Shown: positions 47,275 to 56,831, counted from the first letter of the stretch. The stretch is DNA of 64,000 bases from Pseudomonas vancouverensis (GCF_004348895.1 NZ_RRZK01000007.1:558001-622000); one strand, 5' to 3'. The notes: a model not told the origin generated them from the sequence alone. A program made the numbers and translations.

Positions 47275-48843
47275 TCAATCCTCAAACCGGATCGGGCATT
47301 TCTCCGCGCCTTCCAGCTTGCGTAATTCTTCAACCACCTGCGGTCGCGCCCGACGCAGGGTCAGGCTGCGATCCTGCTGGCGCAGTCGCCGTGCCTCCTG
47401 ATGCAGCATCTCCACTCCCGAATAGTCGATGAAGTTGATCTGTTGCGCCTCGATCACCACACGCGGGCCCTGCATGCGTTGCAGGCGGACCTGCAGGTAG
47501 TGGCTGGCGCCGAAGAAGATCGAACCACCGACCCGCAGAATGTCTTCCTCGCCATCGCGCCAATGCTGCACCCGGGGCTGCGAGGTGCGCTTGAGATAAA
47601 AGAACAGTGAGGCCAGCACCCCGGCATAAATTGCCGTCTGCAACTCCAGCAGCAAGGTCGCCAGGCAGGTCAGCGCCATGACCACGAACTCGGCGCGGCT
47701 GACCCGCAGCAAGGATCGAATACCACGGTGATCCACCAGTCCCCAGGCGATCAGCAGAATGCTGCCGGCCATGGCGGGGATCGGGATGTGTTCAATCAGG
47801 TTCGCACCGAACAGCGCGAACAGCGCGACCCAAAGCGCCGAAAAGATCCCAGCCAGTGGCGAACAGGCGCCAGCCTCGTAGCTCAACCCAGAGCGAGTGA
47901 AGGAACCGGCGGACAATGATCCGGAAAAGAAAGCACCGACGATGTTCGATAACCCCTGGGCACGCACTTCCTGGTTGGCGTCGAGCAACTGTTGCGAGCG
48001 TGCCGAAATCGAGCGGGCAATCGACAGGCTGGTCACCAGTCCGAGCATGCCCACTGCGACAGCGCTGGGCAGCAGACGCAGGATCAGATCCAGGTCCAGC
48101 GGCAGCGGGCTGAAAGGCGGCAGTTGGCCGGTGAATGCGCTGACCAGCGCCACGTGGCCAAACATTGATGGCCACAGCCACACCACCAGCGCCCCGATCA
48201 CCAGGGTGATCAGCAGGGTTGGCCAGCGTGGCAGCAACAGCTTCAGGATCACGCCGAGCACCACGGTTGCCAGGCCCAGCACCAGCGAAGGCTTGTCGAC
48301 TTCACCCAGATGACGCAACAAGGTGATGAAGCTGTCCAGCGCCGTGGCCTGGCCGGGCAGGTCCAGGCCCATCAGGTTGGGCAATTGGCCGATGGCGATC
48401 ACCACTGCAGCGCCGAGGGTGAAGCCGAGCACCACCGAGTGCGAGACGAAATTCACCAAGGCACCAAAGCGCAACAGCCCCAATAGCCACTGGAAGATGC
48501 CCGCGAGGAAGGTCAGCAGCAGGATCAGCACGACGTAGTCTTGCGACGCCGGCACAGCCAGAGGACTGACGCTGGCGTACAGGACGATAGAGATGGCCGC
48601 CGTTGGGCCGCAGATCAGGTGCCACGAAGAGCCCCAAAGGCAGGCGATCAACACGGGAATGATGGCGGCGTACAGGCCGTATTCGGGTGGGAGACCGGCG
48701 ATCAGTGCGTAGGCAATGGATTGCGGCAACGCCAGAATCGCGCCGCTGAGGCCAACGATCAGGTCCCGTCCGACGCTGGCGCGGGTTTGCCTGGGCAGCC
48801 AGGTGAGGAACGGGAAGAGTGATTGGCGACTTGGCAGGGCCAT
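47275..48843 (-). CDS. SulP-family inorganic anion transporter
   Basis: A 522-residue membrane protein with about 11-12 hydrophobic helices from residue 25 to 390. It has the SulP signature near the N-terminus (LPQSIAYALIAGLPPEYGLY) and a C-terminal STAS domain (INFIDYSGVEMLHQEARRL). Family substrates are sulfate, bicarbonate and dicarboxylates. Lying before the choline-sulfate genes, it may move released sulfate; PAO1 also has a SulP gene near betC. That link is inference. Confidence 0.9.
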   Translation of the reverse strand: MALPSRQSLFPFLTWLPRQTRASVGRDLIVGLSGAILALPQSIAYALIAGLPPEYGLYAAIIPVLIACLWGSSWHLICGPTAAISIVLYASVSPLAVPASQDYVVLILLLTFLAGIFQWLLGLLRFGALVNFVSHSVVLGFTLGAAVVIAIGQLPNLMGLDLPGQATALDSFITLLRHLGEVDKPSLVLGLATVVLGVILKLLLPRWPTLLITLVIGALVVWLWPSMFGHVALVSAFTGQLPPFSPLPLDLDLILRLLPSAVAVGMLGLVTSLSIARSISARSQQLLDANQEVRAQGLSNIVGAFFSGSLSAGSFTRSGLSYEAGACSPLAGIFSALWVALFALFGANLIEHIPIPAMAGSILLIAWGLVDHRGIRSLLRVSRAEFVVMALTCLATLLLELQTAIYAGVLASLFFYLKRTSQPRVQHWRDGEEDILRVGGSIFFGASHYLQVRLQRMQGPRVVIEAQQINFIDYSGVEMLHQEARRLRQQDRSLTLRRARPQVVEELRKLEGAEKCPIRFED

Positions 48844-48912
48844 GGGGCCTCTCGGTTGGGGTTTTGCGCAAGGGTAGCAGGACAGGACGCTTGCTGTGCT
48901 GAAGGAAGCTTC

Positions 48913-49035
48913 TTTGGCGAGGGAGCTTGCTCCCGCTGGAGCGCGGAGCGCTCCTAATCCGGTATCCAGCTCTTATAGAGTTGTCCGGGTTTGCGTCTGC
49001 TGCGCAGCCGAACGGGAGCAAGCTCCCTCGCCACA
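48913..49035. repeat. REPIN between the SulP gene and choX
   Basis: Left unit TTGGCGAGGGAGCTTGCTCC (from 48,914) and right unit GGAGCAAGCTCCCTCGCCAC (from 49,015) are inverted. A second small stem (GCGCGGAGCGC) lies next to the left unit. This is the GGAGCAAGCTCC REP family, distinct from the copies at 44-47 kb. The rest of the 224-bp gap shows nothing else. Confidence 0.85.
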
Positions 49036-49067
49036 GTTGCTTAATACAGCGTCCTGCCGGCTAATCG

Positions 49068-49988
49068 TTACAACTTGGCCTTGACTGCCGGCAGTGCGTC
49101 TTTGCCATCAACGGTTTTCACGCCATCGAGCCACTTGTCCAGCACCACCGGATTCGCCTTGATCCACGCCTTGGCCGCGTCGGCATTGCTCACCTTCTTG
49201 TTCACCACCTCGGCCATGATGCTGTTCTCCATGTCCTGGGTGAAACTCAGGTTGGTCAGCAATTTGCCCACATTCGGACACGCCTGTGCATAACCCTTGC
49301 GTGTCAGGGTATGCACGCTGCCGGTGTCACCGAAGTACTTCTCGCCACCCTTGAGGTAATGCATTTTCAACTGCACGTTCATCGGGTGCGGGGTCCAGCC
49401 GAGAAAGGTGACGAACTTCTGTTTCTTTATCGCGCGGGACACTTCGGCGAGCATCGCCTGTTCGCTGGATTCGATGAGTTTCCACTGACCCATGTCGAAA
49501 TCGTTTTTCTTGATGATCTCCTGCAACGAGAGGTTCGCCGGCGCGCCGGAGCCGATGCCGTAGATCTTGCGGTCGAACTTGTCGGCGAATTTGTTCAGGT
49601 CGGCAAAGTCATGCACACCGGCGTCCCACACGTAATCCGGGACGGCCAGGGTGAATTCGGTGCCGTCGAGGTTCTTCGCCAGTTGCGTGACATCGCCGCT
49701 GGCCACGAACTTGTCGTAGAAGCCCTGTTGCGCCGGCATCCAGTTACCGAGGAAGACATCGACCTGGCCGTCCTTGAGGCCGCCAAAGGTGATCGGCACC
49801 GCCAGGGTGTCTACTTTGGCCTTGTAGCCCATGCCGTCCAGCAGGAAACCGGTGATGGCGTTGGTCGCGGCGATGTCGCTCCAGCCCGGATCGGCCATTT
49901 TCACCGTGTCGCAACTTGCATCGGCAAACGCCGACGCGCTGCCCAGGGCCAGGAGCCCGACCGTCAGTAGTGTGGATAACCTTTGCAT
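49068..49988 (-). CDS. choX: Choline ABC transporter substrate-binding protein
   Basis: A 306-residue periplasmic protein with a signal peptide (MQRLSTLLTVGLLALGSASAFA, cleavage near residue 23). The OpuAC/ProX-type fold binds quaternary amines; segments WSDIAATNAITGFLLDGMGY and WTPHPMNVQ are typical of choline binders. No permease or ATPase lies beside it, so it must borrow a transporter encoded elsewhere. It starts 16 bp after betC, hence one transcript. A DnaA box lies in its signal-peptide codons (49,971). Confidence 0.93.
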   Translation of the reverse strand: MQRLSTLLTVGLLALGSASAFADASCDTVKMADPGWSDIAATNAITGFLLDGMGYKAKVDTLAVPITFGGLKDGQVDVFLGNWMPAQQGFYDKFVASGDVTQLAKNLDGTEFTLAVPDYVWDAGVHDFADLNKFADKFDRKIYGIGSGAPANLSLQEIIKKNDFDMGQWKLIESSEQAMLAEVSRAIKKQKFVTFLGWTPHPMNVQLKMHYLKGGEKYFGDTGSVHTLTRKGYAQACPNVGKLLTNLSFTQDMENSIMAEVVNKKVSNADAAKAWIKANPVVLDKWLDGVKTVDGKDALPAVKAKL

Positions 49989-50004
49989 GGACTTCCCCTT
50001 AACA

Positions 50005-51519
50005 TTATTGGTTTTGGCAGGGTTGTGGATAACGTGCTTTACGCTCCAGATCATCAAGGTCGATATGGTTGCGCATGTACTGCTGACTGGCGTCTACCAG
50101 CGGCTGGTGATCCCAGCTCTTGAGCTTGCCGAGGGTCAGTGCCTCGGCGACAAAACGCCGGCGACGCTGGCTGGCGAGCACTTGTTGATGAATCGCCGGC
50201 ACATCCCATTTCGCACGCGCTTCGCTAAGAAAGTCGTCGAAAATCTGGCGATGTTGCAGTGATTGGCTGAGTTCTTCCTGTTCCTGAGGGTCGTTGCGTA
50301 CATCGAAGAGCAGGCAGGGGTCGTCTTCACTGTAGATAAATTTGTAGGCGCCGCGGCGAATCATCATCAGCGGGCTGATGGTGCCTTCGGCCATGTATTC
50401 GCCGAACACTTCATCATGACCGCCCTGCCCTTGCAGATGCGCCACCAGTGAGCGGCCATCGAGGGGCAAGCCAGGTTCGAGGGAACCGCCGGCCAGTTCG
50501 ACGAAGGTCGGCAGCAGGTCAGCGGTGGAAACGCTGGCGCTGACCCGCCCGGCTGCGAATTGTCCCGGAGCACTTATCAACAGGGGCACGCGGGCGGCCA
50601 TCTCGTACCAATGCATTTTGTACCAGAGCCCACGTTCGCCGAGCATGTCGCCATGGTCGCCGGAGAAGACAATGATGGTGTCGTCAATCAGCCCGGTATC
50701 CTCGAGTGTTTGCAGGAGTTTGCCGACGTTACTGTCGATATAGCTGCAGGCACCGAAATAGGCACGACGGGCGTCGCGAATCTTATCCACAGGCAAGGGT
50801 TTTTCCCACAGGTCGTAGACCTTGAGCAGGCGCTGCGAGTGTGGATCGAGGTCATGTGGGTCTGGAGTAACAGGCAGCGGAATGTCGGCGTCGTCATACA
50901 GGTCCCAGAACGCCTTGGGAATGGTGTACGGATCGTGCGGATGAGTCATCGAAACCGTCAGGCAGAACGGCTGATCGCCATCCTCGCGAATGTGATCGAA
51001 CAGGTATTGCTGGGCCTTGAATACCACTTCTTCGTCGAAATCCAGCTGGTTGGTGCGTACACAGGGGCCGGCCTGCAGCACCGAAGACATGTTGTGGTAC
51101 CAGCTCGGCCGAACGTCCGGCTCATCCCAGTTCACCGCCCAACCGTAGTCGGCCGGGTAAATATCGCTGGTCAGACGCTCTTCGTAGCCGTGCAACTGAT
51201 CCGGACCGCAGAAATGCATCTTGCCCGACAGCGCAGTGCGGTAGCCGAGGCGGCGCAGGTAATGGGCGTAGGTCGGTACATCGGCGGGGAAATCGGCGGC
51301 GTTGTCGTAAGCACCGATCTTGCTCGGCAACTGACCGCTGACCAGGGTGAAGCGCGAGGGTGCGCACAATGGGCTGTTGCAGTAAGCCGAGTCGAACACC
51401 ACGCCCTGGGCGGCCAGTTTGCTGAGATGAGGCAGTTTGATCGGCGATGGGCCGTAGAACGGCAACATTGGCGCGGCCATTTGATCGGCCATGATGAAAA
51501 GAATGTTCTTGCGCTTCAT
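50005..51519 (-). CDS. betC: Choline-sulfatase
   Basis: A 504-residue type I sulfatase hydrolysing choline-O-sulfate to choline and sulfate. The formylglycine motif is CAPSR with Cys52. Metal-site residues appear in MADQMAAPM and in FSGDHGDMLGERGLWYK. The C-terminal choline-sulfatase domain is present. No signal peptide, so cytoplasmic. Start ATG at 51,519. With choX and the divergent LysR gene this forms a choline-sulfate uptake and use unit. Confidence 0.95.
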   Translation of the reverse strand: MKRKNILFIMADQMAAPMLPFYGPSPIKLPHLSKLAAQGVVFDSAYCNSPLCAPSRFTLVSGQLPSKIGAYDNAADFPADVPTYAHYLRRLGYRTALSGKMHFCGPDQLHGYEERLTSDIYPADYGWAVNWDEPDVRPSWYHNMSSVLQAGPCVRTNQLDFDEEVVFKAQQYLFDHIREDGDQPFCLTVSMTHPHDPYTIPKAFWDLYDDADIPLPVTPDPHDLDPHSQRLLKVYDLWEKPLPVDKIRDARRAYFGACSYIDSNVGKLLQTLEDTGLIDDTIIVFSGDHGDMLGERGLWYKMHWYEMAARVPLLISAPGQFAAGRVSASVSTADLLPTFVELAGGSLEPGLPLDGRSLVAHLQGQGGHDEVFGEYMAEGTISPLMMIRRGAYKFIYSEDDPCLLFDVRNDPQEQEELSQSLQHRQIFDDFLSEARAKWDVPAIHQQVLASQRRRRFVAEALTLGKLKSWDHQPLVDASQQYMRNHIDLDDLERKARYPQPCQNQ

Positions 51520-51633
51520 GTGATCGCGGCATTCCATAGTGGATGTTTATGCGAAGGTGCTGGGATCGAGAATGGAATCCCACTGGCCTGCGGTAAAGCC
51601 CATGTACGGCAATGACTAGGATAAGCACAGCTT

Positions 51634-52584
51634 ATGTATGACACCCTCGGTGACCTGTCTCTGGATCTGCTCCGCGCCTTCGAATCTGCCGCCCGCCAGC
51701 GCAGTTTCACGGCGGCTGCCAATGAACTGGGTACAACGCAGCCTGCGATCAGCCAGCAGATAAAGCGTCTGGAGGAACAACTGGCGACGCGGTTGTTTGA
51801 TCGCATCTATCGCGGCATTGAACTGACCGAGGCGGGCATGGTGCTTTTTCAGCAAGTTCAGCTCGGATTGCAGCATATCGATGCCGGTTTGAGCGCAATC
51901 AGCGCACAGCAGCAACATGAAGTGCTTCAGGTGGCCACTGACTTTGCCTTCGCGGCCTACTGGTTGATGCCGCGCCTGCACCGTTTTCACGCCGCCAATC
52001 CCCAGGTCGACGTGAGTTTGGTGACCAGTGAACGCAGTCATAACATGCTACGTACCGATATCGATGTAGCTGTACTGTTCGGTGATGGTCGCTTCAAACA
52101 GGGTGAAAGCCACTGGTTGTTCAGCGAGGAAGTGTTCCCCGTATGCAGCCCGCAATTGCTCAGTGAGCGACCGTTGCCCTTGCCGGCGCAGTCGTTGCTC
52201 GAGTTCCCGTTGTTGCACCTGCGCGGCGAGAACAGCAGCAACTGGTTCGACTGGAGCGGCGTCTTCCGCGAGTTGGGCATCACTTCGCCGCCGGCCCCGG
52301 GTCAGTTGCGTTTCGACAATTACACCTTGTTGATTCAGGCCGCGATTGGCGGACAGGGCGTGGCCATCGGCTGGCGTCACCTTGTGGATAACTTGCTGGC
52401 GCAAGGATTGTTGTGCCGACCGATTGCCGAAACGCTGATGTCCAGGCTGGGTTATTACGTGGTCTTGCCCCAGCGCAAACGACGCGGGGCATTGATCCAG
52501 CAATTTGTCGACTGGTTGATGGCCGAGCAGGCCAGCAGTGCGCAATCACTGTCGGGGCTTTCGTTTCCTTCGATTGCGGTGTGA
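51634..52584 (+). CDS. LysR-family regulator of choline-sulfate genes
   Basis: A 316-residue LysR-type regulator. The winged helix-turn-helix is at residues 8-66 (FTAAANELGTTQPAISQQIK); the C-terminal part is a periplasmic-binding-like effector domain. Divergent from betC across 114 bp, the classical layout for a LysR protein controlling its neighbour; choline or choline-sulfate as inducer is inference. A DnaA box lies near the 3' end (52,383). Confidence 0.9.
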   Translation: MYDTLGDLSLDLLRAFESAARQRSFTAAANELGTTQPAISQQIKRLEEQLATRLFDRIYRGIELTEAGMVLFQQVQLGLQHIDAGLSAISAQQQHEVLQVATDFAFAAYWLMPRLHRFHAANPQVDVSLVTSERSHNMLRTDIDVAVLFGDGRFKQGESHWLFSEEVFPVCSPQLLSERPLPLPAQSLLEFPLLHLRGENSSNWFDWSGVFRELGITSPPAPGQLRFDNYTLLIQAAIGGQGVAIGWRHLVDNLLAQGLLCRPIAETLMSRLGYYVVLPQRKRRGALIQQFVDWLMAEQASSAQSLSGLSFPSIAV

Positions 52585-52586
52585 TG

Positions 52587-53252
52587 CTACGGCCCGGTTG
52601 TAGCGACGAAATTCACATGCTCACCCAGGTGCAGGTTCAACTGCATTTCATCGGCAATGCCCACGGCGACCCGATTCAGGCGATCAAGGGTTTCGGCCAT
52701 GCCTGCTTCAAGGCTGCTGCTGACCTGGGTGAAGTGTTCCAGAGTCAGGCCCGCGACAGCCCAAGGCGCATTGACCATTGTCCATTGCAGGCGACTGCTT
52801 TGCAGAGCCTCGCGAATTTCTTCGGCCGCATGCAATTGCAGATGATCTTCCATCTCTGGATCGTCCAGTACGTCGAAATCGCCCACCAGAAACAACCGGG
52901 GTACGCCCGCCGCCTGCATGCCTTCAATCAGCGCATCCACGGCCAGTACCTGCTCCACCGGGCCGGGGACAATGGTTTTTTCCACGTATTCGCTGTTCAG
53001 CGGCAGCCCGGGGGCATCCAGTAAACAGAGGACGGCAGAGCCGCCGGCGACGCTTTGCTTGACCCGCTCGGCGTCGAACAGGTCGCCCTTCTTCGCCCGC
53101 AGTCCAGGGCGTGGCGCGAGCGTTGTCAGATCATTGAGGATGGCGATGACTTCGTGTTGGCGGCGCAGCATTTCAGCCATCAGCGCACTGCCCAAGCTAC
53201 TCATGGCACCATAGAGCACCACTTTCACGGCTGGGGTTTCGGCATTTTTCAT
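52587..53252 (-). CDS. NAD(P)-binding Rossmann-fold protein, atypical SDR/NmrA-like
   Basis: A 221-residue protein starting with a Rossmann beta-alpha-beta (VKVVLYGAMSSLGSALMAEM) whose glycine motif is altered from GxxGxxG. No canonical YxxxK catalytic pair is evident, so it may be a sensor or an unusual reductase. Start ATG at 53,252 with GGGAG upstream. Substrate unknown. Confidence 0.75.
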   Translation of the reverse strand: MKNAETPAVKVVLYGAMSSLGSALMAEMLRRQHEVIAILNDLTTLAPRPGLRAKKGDLFDAERVKQSVAGGSAVLCLLDAPGLPLNSEYVEKTIVPGPVEQVLAVDALIEGMQAAGVPRLFLVGDFDVLDDPEMEDHLQLHAAEEIREALQSSRLQWTMVNAPWAVAGLTLEHFTQVSSSLEAGMAETLDRLNRVAVGIADEMQLNLHLGEHVNFVATTGP

Positions 53253-53338
53253 GGCTGGGCTCCCTGTTTTTCCCACGCATATAGTGTGTGACCGGTGGGA
53301 CATCCCGGCGGTTCGAACAGGTTTCAGAGGGATTGAAC

Positions 53339-53665
53339 ATGCAACAGATCACGGGCTATCACGCCCACGTGTATTACGACGCCAATACCCTCGAGCAGGC
53401 GCGGGTCTTGTGTGAGCGGGCAGCACAGTTGTTTGCCCTGAAGATGGGGCGCATGCACGAGCGCCCGGTCGGGCCGCACCCGGACTGGAGTTGCCAATTG
53501 GCCTTCGAGCCGCAACTCATAGGCGAGGTGCTGCCCTGGCTGGCGCTCAATCGCCAGGGTCTGGTGGTGTTCCTGCACCCGGATACCGGCAACGATCTGC
53601 TCGACCACACCGAACATGCGATCTGGATGGGTGCAGTGCGTCCGTTGGACCTGTCTATTTTTTGA
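53339..53665 (+). CDS. DOPA 4,5-dioxygenase family protein
   Basis: A 108-residue protein of the small DOPA-dioxygenase family. Conserved histidines are in GYHAHVYYD, VGPHPDWSCQLAF and VVFLHPDTGNDLLDHTEHAIWMG. The bacterial homologues' true substrate is unclear. Start at 53,339, with AGAGGGA upstream. Its stop is immediately followed by the convergent GFA gene. Confidence 0.85.
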   Translation: MQQITGYHAHVYYDANTLEQARVLCERAAQLFALKMGRMHERPVGPHPDWSCQLAFEPQLIGEVLPWLALNRQGLVVFLHPDTGNDLLDHTEHAIWMGAVRPLDLSIF

Positions 53666-54067
53666 TCAAAGGGTTTCTTCGGCTTCGCCGGGCAACTGTT
53701 CGTCCAGATGCAGCCAGGGCAGGCGGCTGTTGGTCCAGATGTGGCGCTCGGCCGGCGCCTGTTCCGGGTGATCGAGGGTGGCGATGGTCAGGTCAATGCT
53801 TTCCGGGCTCAGGTGCGTCATCAGGGCCAGTTGTGCACCACAGCGGCCGCAGAAATAGCGTGCGCAGGTGGCTGACGAGTCGTAACGGGTAGGTGTTCCG
53901 GCCAGCCACTGAAAGGCGGAGGCTGGAACAGTGATCCATGTAGTCACGATACCGCCGCTGACCCGCCGACAAATCGAGCAGTGGCAGTGGGCGATGTCGT
54001 GCAACGGGCCGTTGAATTGATAGCGCAGTTGCCCGCAGTGGCAGCCGCCGGTGTGAATATCGGTCAT
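53666..54067 (-). CDS. GFA-family glutathione-dependent formaldehyde-activating enzyme-like protein
   Basis: A 133-residue zinc protein of the GFA/CENP-V fold. Zinc ligands: GGCHCGQLRY near residues 7-16, HCHCSICRR, and CGRCGAQ. Start ATG at 54,067 with a strong GGAGG. Most members are not true formaldehyde enzymes, so the function is open. Confidence 0.85.
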   Translation of the reverse strand: MTDIHTGGCHCGQLRYQFNGPLHDIAHCHCSICRRVSGGIVTTWITVPASAFQWLAGTPTRYDSSATCARYFCGRCGAQLALMTHLSPESIDLTIATLDHPEQAPAERHIWTNSRLPWLHLDEQLPGEAEETL

Positions 54068-54444
54068 AGCTGTTCCCTCCTGATGCATCTGATCCAGACT
54101 CCAGTGAGCTTGCTCCGGGCGGCGTTCCGACGATGGCCTCAACCGGATGTAAAGCGCTGCCACTGTCCGACGACCGGTTGTACATCCGCCCAAAGCTTTC
54201 ACTGGCGAAAGCTGGCTGAAAGCTTCCCCTATTAGGATCGCCACCACTACCGGCAACAGACCGGTTGGCCACGCGTGCGTTCGCTTGCACGTCAGGCCCA
54301 ATTAACAACAACAATGGTGATTCTGATGTCCTCTTCTACCCGCCGCTTCGCTGCAACTCCACCCGTACGCCTCGTGCTTCCCGTTCTGCGCTGATCACGC
54401 CCGATCCGCCCATTCCCTAGCCGCGCTACGCCTGGAGTATTCCC
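54068..54444. other. 377-bp intergenic region before the CitMHS gene
   Basis: No recognisable gene. The inverted repeat CGGATGTA (54,144) / TACATCCG (54,181) could be an operator. AAAGCT/AGCTTT repeats lie at 54,189-54,230. A 26-codon open frame with no ribosome-binding site (54,314-54,394, MVILMSSSTRRF...) is a possible leader peptide but lacks support. It must hold the promoters for the GFA gene and the transporter. Confidence 0.45.
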
Positions 54445-55752
54445 ATGCTGACTTTCCTTGGCTTTGCCATGGTCATCACGTTCATGTTCCTGATCATGAC
54501 CAAGCGCCTGTCCGCGCTGATCGCCCTGATCATTATCCCGATTGCCTTCGCCCTGTTCGGCGGTTTTGCGCCGAAGATCGGCCCGATGATGCTCGAAGGC
54601 ATCACCAAGCTCGCGCCGACTGGCGTGATGCTGATGTTCGCAATCCTGTACTTCGCCCTGATGATCGACTCTGGCCTGTTTGACCCGGCCGTGCGCAAGA
54701 TCCTCAAAATGGTCAAGGGTGACCCGCTGAAAGTCTCGGTCGGCACTGCCGTGCTGGCGCTGGTGGTGTCCCTCGACGGTGACGGCGCGACCACCTACAT
54801 GATCTGCGTGGCCGCCATGCTGCCGCTGTACAGCCGCATCGGCATGAGCCCGCGGATCATGGCCGGCCTGATCATTCTCGCCGGTGGCGTGATGAACATG
54901 ACCCCGTGGGGCGGACCGACCGCCCGTGCCGCCAGTGCGTTGCACGTGGATCCGTCGGACATCTTCGTGCCGATGATCCCGGCGATGGCTGCCGGCGTGG
55001 TAGCGATCCTGGTCATCGCCTACTTCTATGGCATGCGTGAGCGTGCACGCCTGGGTGAGCTGCACCTGGTGACGGATGAAATCGATCACAGCGAAATCAG
55101 CGTCTCGCAGTTCCCGGATGCCCGTCGTCCGAAGCTGATCTGGTTCAACGGCCTGTTGACCCTGGCCTTGATGTGCACCCTGGTGGCCGGCCTGCTGCCG
55201 CTGCCGGTGCTGTTCATGGTGGCGTTCAGTATTGCCATGATCGTCAACTACCCTTGCCTGCAACAGCAGAAGGATCGCGTTTCGGCGCACGCCGGCAGTG
55301 TGTTGTCGGTGGTCAGCCTGATTTTCGCAGCGGGTATCTTTACCGGTATCCTGAGCGGCACCGGCATGGTCGACGCTATGTCGAAAAGCCTGCTGGCAGT
55401 GATTCCGGACTTCCTCGGCCCGTACCTGGCGGTGATCACGGCCCTGGTGAGCATGCCGTTCACGTTCTTCATGTCGAACGATGCATTTTATTACGGCGTG
55501 TTACCGGTACTTGCCGAAGCCGCCAGCCATTACGGTATAACCGCGGTTGAGATGGCACGTGCCTCGATCGTCGGTCAGCCCGTCCACCTGTTGAGCCCGC
55601 TGGTACCATCGACCTATCTGTTGGTAGCGCTGGCCGGTATCGATTTTGGTGATCACCAGCGCTTCACCCTCAAGTGGGCTGTGCTGGTGTGTATCTGCAT
55701 CCTGATTGCTGCACTGTTGTTGGGGACTTTCCCGATGTTCAGCACTCTATAA
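54445..55752 (+). CDS. CitMHS-family citrate/divalent-cation:H+ symporter
   Basis: A 435-residue inner-membrane transporter with about 11-12 helices. The family hallmarks SLDGDGATTYMICVAAMLPLY and NMTPWGGPTARAASAL are present, and FFMSNDAFYYGVLPVL matches the second conserved block. It probably imports citrate complexed with a divalent metal. A terminator follows 19 bp downstream. No two-component regulator lies next to it. Confidence 0.9.
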   Translation: MLTFLGFAMVITFMFLIMTKRLSALIALIIIPIAFALFGGFAPKIGPMMLEGITKLAPTGVMLMFAILYFALMIDSGLFDPAVRKILKMVKGDPLKVSVGTAVLALVVSLDGDGATTYMICVAAMLPLYSRIGMSPRIMAGLIILAGGVMNMTPWGGPTARAASALHVDPSDIFVPMIPAMAAGVVAILVIAYFYGMRERARLGELHLVTDEIDHSEISVSQFPDARRPKLIWFNGLLTLALMCTLVAGLLPLPVLFMVAFSIAMIVNYPCLQQQKDRVSAHAGSVLSVVSLIFAAGIFTGILSGTGMVDAMSKSLLAVIPDFLGPYLAVITALVSMPFTFFMSNDAFYYGVLPVLAEAASHYGITAVEMARASIVGQPVHLLSPLVPSTYLLVALAGIDFGDHQRFTLKWAVLVCICILIAALLLGTFPMFSTL

Positions 55753-55771
55753 GCCCAAGACTCACCATTTC

Positions 55772-55809
55772 GGGTCCAGGCTTTGCTGTTTGAAGCCCGG
55801 GCCCTTTTT
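55772..55809 (+). terminator. Terminator after the CitMHS gene
   Basis: A 12-bp stem with one mismatch (GGGTCCAGGCTT / AAGCCCGGGCCC) ends in TTTTT. It separates the CitMHS transcript from terC. Confidence 0.8.
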
Positions 55810-55837
55810 GGTTTAACACTCGCTCAAAGGAATACAC

Positions 55838-56602
55838 ATGGAATGGCTGACCAACCCTGAAATCTGGGTTGCTTTCTTTACCCTGACCGCTCTGGAAATC
55901 GTTCTGGGCATCGATAACATCATCATGATTTCGATCCTGGTCAGCCGCATGCCCAAACACATGCAGGCGCGCACGCGCATCTTCGGTCTGGCGCTGGCGA
56001 TGATCACGCGCATCCTGTTGCTGCTATCGATCACCTGGGTCATGCGCCTGACGGCCGACCTGTTCGTGCTGTTCGGCCAGGGCATTTCCGGGCGCGACCT
56101 GATCCTGTTCTTCGGTGGTCTGTTCCTCCTGTGGAAGAGCTCGCAAGAGATGTACCACGCGCTGGAAGGCGAAGACGAAACCAACGACGAGCCGAAGGGC
56201 AAGGGCGGCAATTTCCTCTACACCATCATCCAGATCGCGATCATCGACATCGTGTTCTCCCTGGACTCGGTGATCACCGCGGTGGGCATGGTCTCCCACG
56301 TGCCGGTCATGGTTGCGGCCATTGTCGTCGCTGTACTGGTGATGATGCTGGCGTCCGGCAAGATCAGCGAATTCATCGACAAGCACCCGTCGCTGAAGAT
56401 GCTGGCGCTGTCGTTCCTGCTGATCGTCGGTACGGTGCTGATTGCCGAATCCTTCGACGTGCATGTGCCAAAAGGCTACGTCTACTTCGCCATGGCGTTC
56501 TCGCTGGCGGTGGAAGCGATCAACATCAAGATGCGCAGCGCGATTGCAAAAAAGAAGCAGCAGGACCCGGTGAAACTGCGCAAGGACATTCCGGGCCAGT
56601 AA
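55838..56602 (+). CDS. TerC-family integral membrane protein
   Basis: A 254-residue membrane protein with about seven helices. The paired acidic motifs ALEIVLGIDNIIMISIL and IIDIVFSLDSVITAVGMV are the TerC signature, thought to bind and move metal ions such as manganese. A charged cytoplasmic loop (EGEDETNDEPKGKGG) lies in the middle. The upstream gap of 85 bp holds a terminator and is too short for a yybP-ykoY manganese riboswitch. Confidence 0.92.
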   Translation: MEWLTNPEIWVAFFTLTALEIVLGIDNIIMISILVSRMPKHMQARTRIFGLALAMITRILLLLSITWVMRLTADLFVLFGQGISGRDLILFFGGLFLLWKSSQEMYHALEGEDETNDEPKGKGGNFLYTIIQIAIIDIVFSLDSVITAVGMVSHVPVMVAAIVVAVLVMMLASGKISEFIDKHPSLKMLALSFLLIVGTVLIAESFDVHVPKGYVYFAMAFSLAVEAINIKMRSAIAKKKQQDPVKLRKDIPGQ

Positions 56603-56628
56603 CCCGCAAGCGCTAGCGAAGCAAAACC

Positions 56629-56656
56629 TGTGGGAGCGAGCAGACTCGCTCCCACA
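56629..56656. repeat. Single REP palindrome after terC
   Basis: TGTGGGAGCGAG / CTCGCTCCCACA are perfect 12-base arms around CAGA. This is the same REP family as at 2.3 and 60.0 kb. It lies 27 bp past the terC stop. Confidence 0.85.
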
Positions 56657-56831
56657 TTACGTTGTGCAGCGCATGAAGCTGTTTTCATGACGCTTTTGTT
56701 TCAATCCCTTCTTTAGCTATGCGATGCTGGCGCTCAGGCCGTCAGGCAACTACAGCTTAAGTATCAGAACCTAGAACGTTTCGCGGTACTTCAACTTGCT
56801 CCATTGGGGCGCTACACCACAGGGGGCCGGT

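Noticed and set aside
55753..55837. Manganese riboswitch (yybP-ykoY) before terC
   Set aside because: Gap is only 85 bp and is largely a terminator; no riboswitch-like paired architecture seen.
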